From Hyalella azteca (taxonomy: Eukaryota > Arthropoda > Malacostraca > Amphipoda > Hyalellidae), in contig NW_025943988.1 of the NCBI RefSeq assembly GCF_000764305.2, positions 806,001-870,000 of the forward strand: a stretch of 64,000 nt of DNA. Direction: 5' to 3'. Under the pieces are notes generated by a model that saw nothing but the letters and a program-made list of their open reading frames with translations, was not told the origin of the DNA and searched no databases. Both the position numbers and the translations under genes were made by a program. This document shows positions 62,342 to 64,000 of this stretch, one piece after another (positions within the stretch are counted from its first letter, which is position 1; the number at the start of each line of letters is the position of its first letter).

Positions 62342-62379
62342 CTGTCTCTTATACACATCTAGATGTGTATAAGAGACAG
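62342..62379. other. Nextera mate-pair junction adapter (artefact)
   Basis: CTGTCTCTTATACACATCT, the 19-bp Tn5 mosaic end, is followed at once by its exact reverse complement, AGATGTGTATAAGAGACAG. Together these 38 bp are the circularisation junction of Nextera mate-pair libraries. This is synthetic sequence that survived trimming. The DNA on the two sides (exon on the left, intron on the right) need not be adjacent in the genome. Confidence 0.97.
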
Positions 62380-62853
62380 AATTTCAACTCCAGGAGATTT
62401 TCATAGGCACGCTTCTTCTCCGTTTCGTTCTTATATACCCTCTTCTACTCCATTAGATTTTTATGAGTGCCATTATGCATTCGATTCTTGGTAACGCTCT
62501 TCTCAATTAGATTACTATGAATGTCACACACCTCCGTTGGTTTTATGAAAGCTTTCAACCTTTTTAAATCGTTCTAGACGCCGCCTACCTCCACTAGATT
62601 TGTACGTATGAACGTCCTCCACATCCATTTAATCTATTTTACGCCAAACACTTCAAATAGTTTATGGACGCTTTTCAACCCCATTAAATCTTTATGGACG
62701 TCCTCCACATCCATTTAAACTTTATATACGTCATACACCTCCATTATATCTTATGGACGCCCTCCACCTAAAATAGGTTTTCAAATGCCTTCTTCTCCTC
62801 CATAACATTTTCATGAACGTCATTCTCCTCCACTGCATTGTTCACAACGACCG
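62380..62853. repeat. degenerate ~32-bp intronic repeat, second copy
   Basis: It starts immediately after the adapter with AATTTCAACTCCAGGAGATT, homologous to 55389 onward (AATTTCACCTCCATGAGATT), and stays colinear with it apart from small indels. It leads into the acceptor of the third 3'-phosphate-binding exon. Confidence 0.75.
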
Positions 62854-62870
62854 TTACTCTTATTTTGCAG

Positions 62871-62980
62871 ACCATTCGCCTAACGCTGGCACACGTCGAG
62901 CTGCTCATGGTTATGCCCAACTTCCAGCACCTGAAAGTCATTTACTTATCCAGAGACCCGCGAGCTCAGGTCTTGTCCAG
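62871..62980 (+). CDS. sulfotransferase 3'-phosphate-binding exon, copy 3
   Basis: The 110-nt exon lies between TTATTTTGCAG and AG|GTATTG and reads as copy 2 ('AHVELLM', 'SRDPRAQVLS'). It is preceded by about 490 bp of proper intron sequence, then the adapter. A third 'YEDFC' exon would be expected beyond the PLE fragments but is not reached before the window ends. Confidence 0.72.
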
Positions 62981-63089
62981 GTATTGTAGGCAGCATTAGG
63001 GTCATCAGTCCCAAATGTGGTAATAATAGATGTCAACCATCTAGAATAATCACCAATAATAATATACGACATCCAATAATAATAAATTT

Positions 63090-63727
63090 TCAGAGACAGC
63101 GCCACCGAAAGAGTTTCACTTCGTGGATACGAGTATTAAAATAAAATCTCTTGATTGCTAAATCGCAAGTTTATCAAGAATTCACCAACACCACTTGCAC
63201 TGAATAACTTTAAAATCGGCTCGTTCTTCAAGTATATAGATACTCTCCCGCTTTTTATGCGTTCGTCTCTAGTATATAGATATAGATGCGCGCAGTGCGC
63301 ATCAGCGTACGTCGGTATGCCGTCTCACAATTTTTACACCAGGCTGGGGGAGCATAAGGGTAGAAATTTTAGAACTGGAACATTACTTACGCATCCTCCT
63401 CATTCAGCTGTGCACGTTCATGCCGAGCAGTGCAATGTTCCGATGTCCGATAGTGATTTTAGAGTTCCAGCTTACACGACGGGTGTTTCTGACCTTCGAA
63501 TTTTAGAATCCCTGTATATTTTTGAACAAAAACTTGGTTTAAATGCAGTCTTCAGCTCCTATCCCCTTGAAATTGTGAATAGCTAGGCCTGTCACCTCAT
63601 GTTTTTTTTTTCTTTTGTCAACTTAGATTTTTATCTTAAATGTGAATTTTCTTTATCTAATTGATTCTGCTAGGTTTTGAACTGACGATGGAGCTTGACG
63701 CCGTAACATTTCATTCTTAAGAAATGT
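63090..63727 (+). mobile_element. Penelope-like element 3' end, copy E
   Basis: An open frame at 63155-63586 reads 'LNRKFIKNSPTPLALNNFKI', then 'GSFFKYIDTLPLFMRSSL', the GIY-YIG domain ('CAQCASAYVGMPSHNFYTRL') and 'PLEIVNS'. It is the best-preserved frame of the set. The 3' UTR and the CTGACGA motif (63682) follow. It is colinear with copy D, so the block was duplicated after the PLE landed, or the two are alleles. Confidence 0.88.
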
Positions 63728-64000
63728 TTCTGTTTAAAAATATACAGGGATTCTAAAATTCGGAGGTCAGAAACACCGGTCGTGAAAACTAGAACTCTAA
63801 AATCACTATCAGACACCGGAACATTGCACTGCTCGGCATAGACGCGCACAGCTGAATGAGGAGGATGCGTCAGTAATGTTCCCGTTCTAAAACTTCTGCC
63901 CTTATGCTCCGCCAGCCTAGTGTAAAAATTGTGAGAAGTCATATCGACGTACGCTGATGCGCACTGCGCACAACTGTATCTATATACTAGGGACGAACGC
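63728..64000 (-). mobile_element. Penelope-like element fragment, copy F (runs off window)
   Basis: The minus strand encodes the GIY-YIG domain from 'MTSHNFYTRLAEHKGR' to 'SDLRILESLYIFKQK', then stops being homologous exactly where copy E's 3' end (AAGAAATG) begins. It lacks its own last 25 codons and 3' UTR. Its sequence is closer to copies B and C ('VGMTSHN') than to D and E ('VGMPSHN'). Confidence 0.85.

Overview
The window is metazoan, intron-rich, AT-rich nuclear DNA. There are no bacterial-style operons, splice signals bracket the only convincing gene, and transposon relics and minisatellites are everywhere. The gene is a Golgi carbohydrate sulfotransferase whose P-loop has the 'S-x-GRGGSS' form I associate with arthropods. 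A crustacean or other arthropod fits best, but the phylum call is an inference and I cannot name a species.

Region 1-54,000 is almost entirely non-coding. It holds minisatellites (25-bp unit at 145-490, 17-bp at 14661-15331, 27-bp at 19104-19385, about 15-bp at 22392-22556, 14-bp at 28822-29000) and a dense cluster of independent arrays at 44667-47640 (19-, 85-, 18-, 49- and 16-bp units). It also has a LINE endonuclease fragment (6117-6408), a Penelope-like element (PLE) 3' end (18539-18965), a tRNA-derived SINE head (39311-39396) and a probable LTR-retrotransposon leader/gag start on the minus strand (49890-50174). Most open frames here are chance frames or arise because the repeats lack stops. 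Two minus-strand frames (26390-26695 and 51792-52049) are kept as weak exon candidates.

Region 54,104-62,980 carries the gene on the + strand. It reads as signal-anchor exon, stem plus 5'-phosphosulfate P-loop exon, a short linking exon, the 3'-phosphate-binding exon ('SRDPRAQVLS'), a 'YEDFC' exon and a C-proximal 'YRNSSTQWYKW' exon. The splice phases of these exons agree across the joins. The last three exons recur: the 3'-PB exon three times, and each of the following two exons twice. The intron copies carry PLE fragments at matching places. The far C-terminus is absent, and a central block after the P-loop is missing.

The main result of the hunt is technical. Positions 62342-62379 are exactly a Tn5/Nextera mosaic end followed by its reverse complement, the junction adapter of Nextera mate-pair libraries. 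It sits where one exon copy ends and an intron copy begins. The neighbouring repeat boundary at 60004/60005 is an unnatural exon-to-intron-tail join at the same exon position. The apparent tandem exon array should therefore be treated as a possible assembly construct (alleles or paralogues concatenated) until tested with long reads.

The most interesting biology is in the PLE copies. They are C-terminal RT plus GIY-YIG endonuclease fragments, ending in a CTGACGA...CGAAACG motif that resembles the hammerhead ribozyme known from PLEs. One pair is arranged as a head-to-head palindrome, and one copy is interrupted by about 1.4 kb of unrecognised DNA with repeated GGGC...GCCC motifs.
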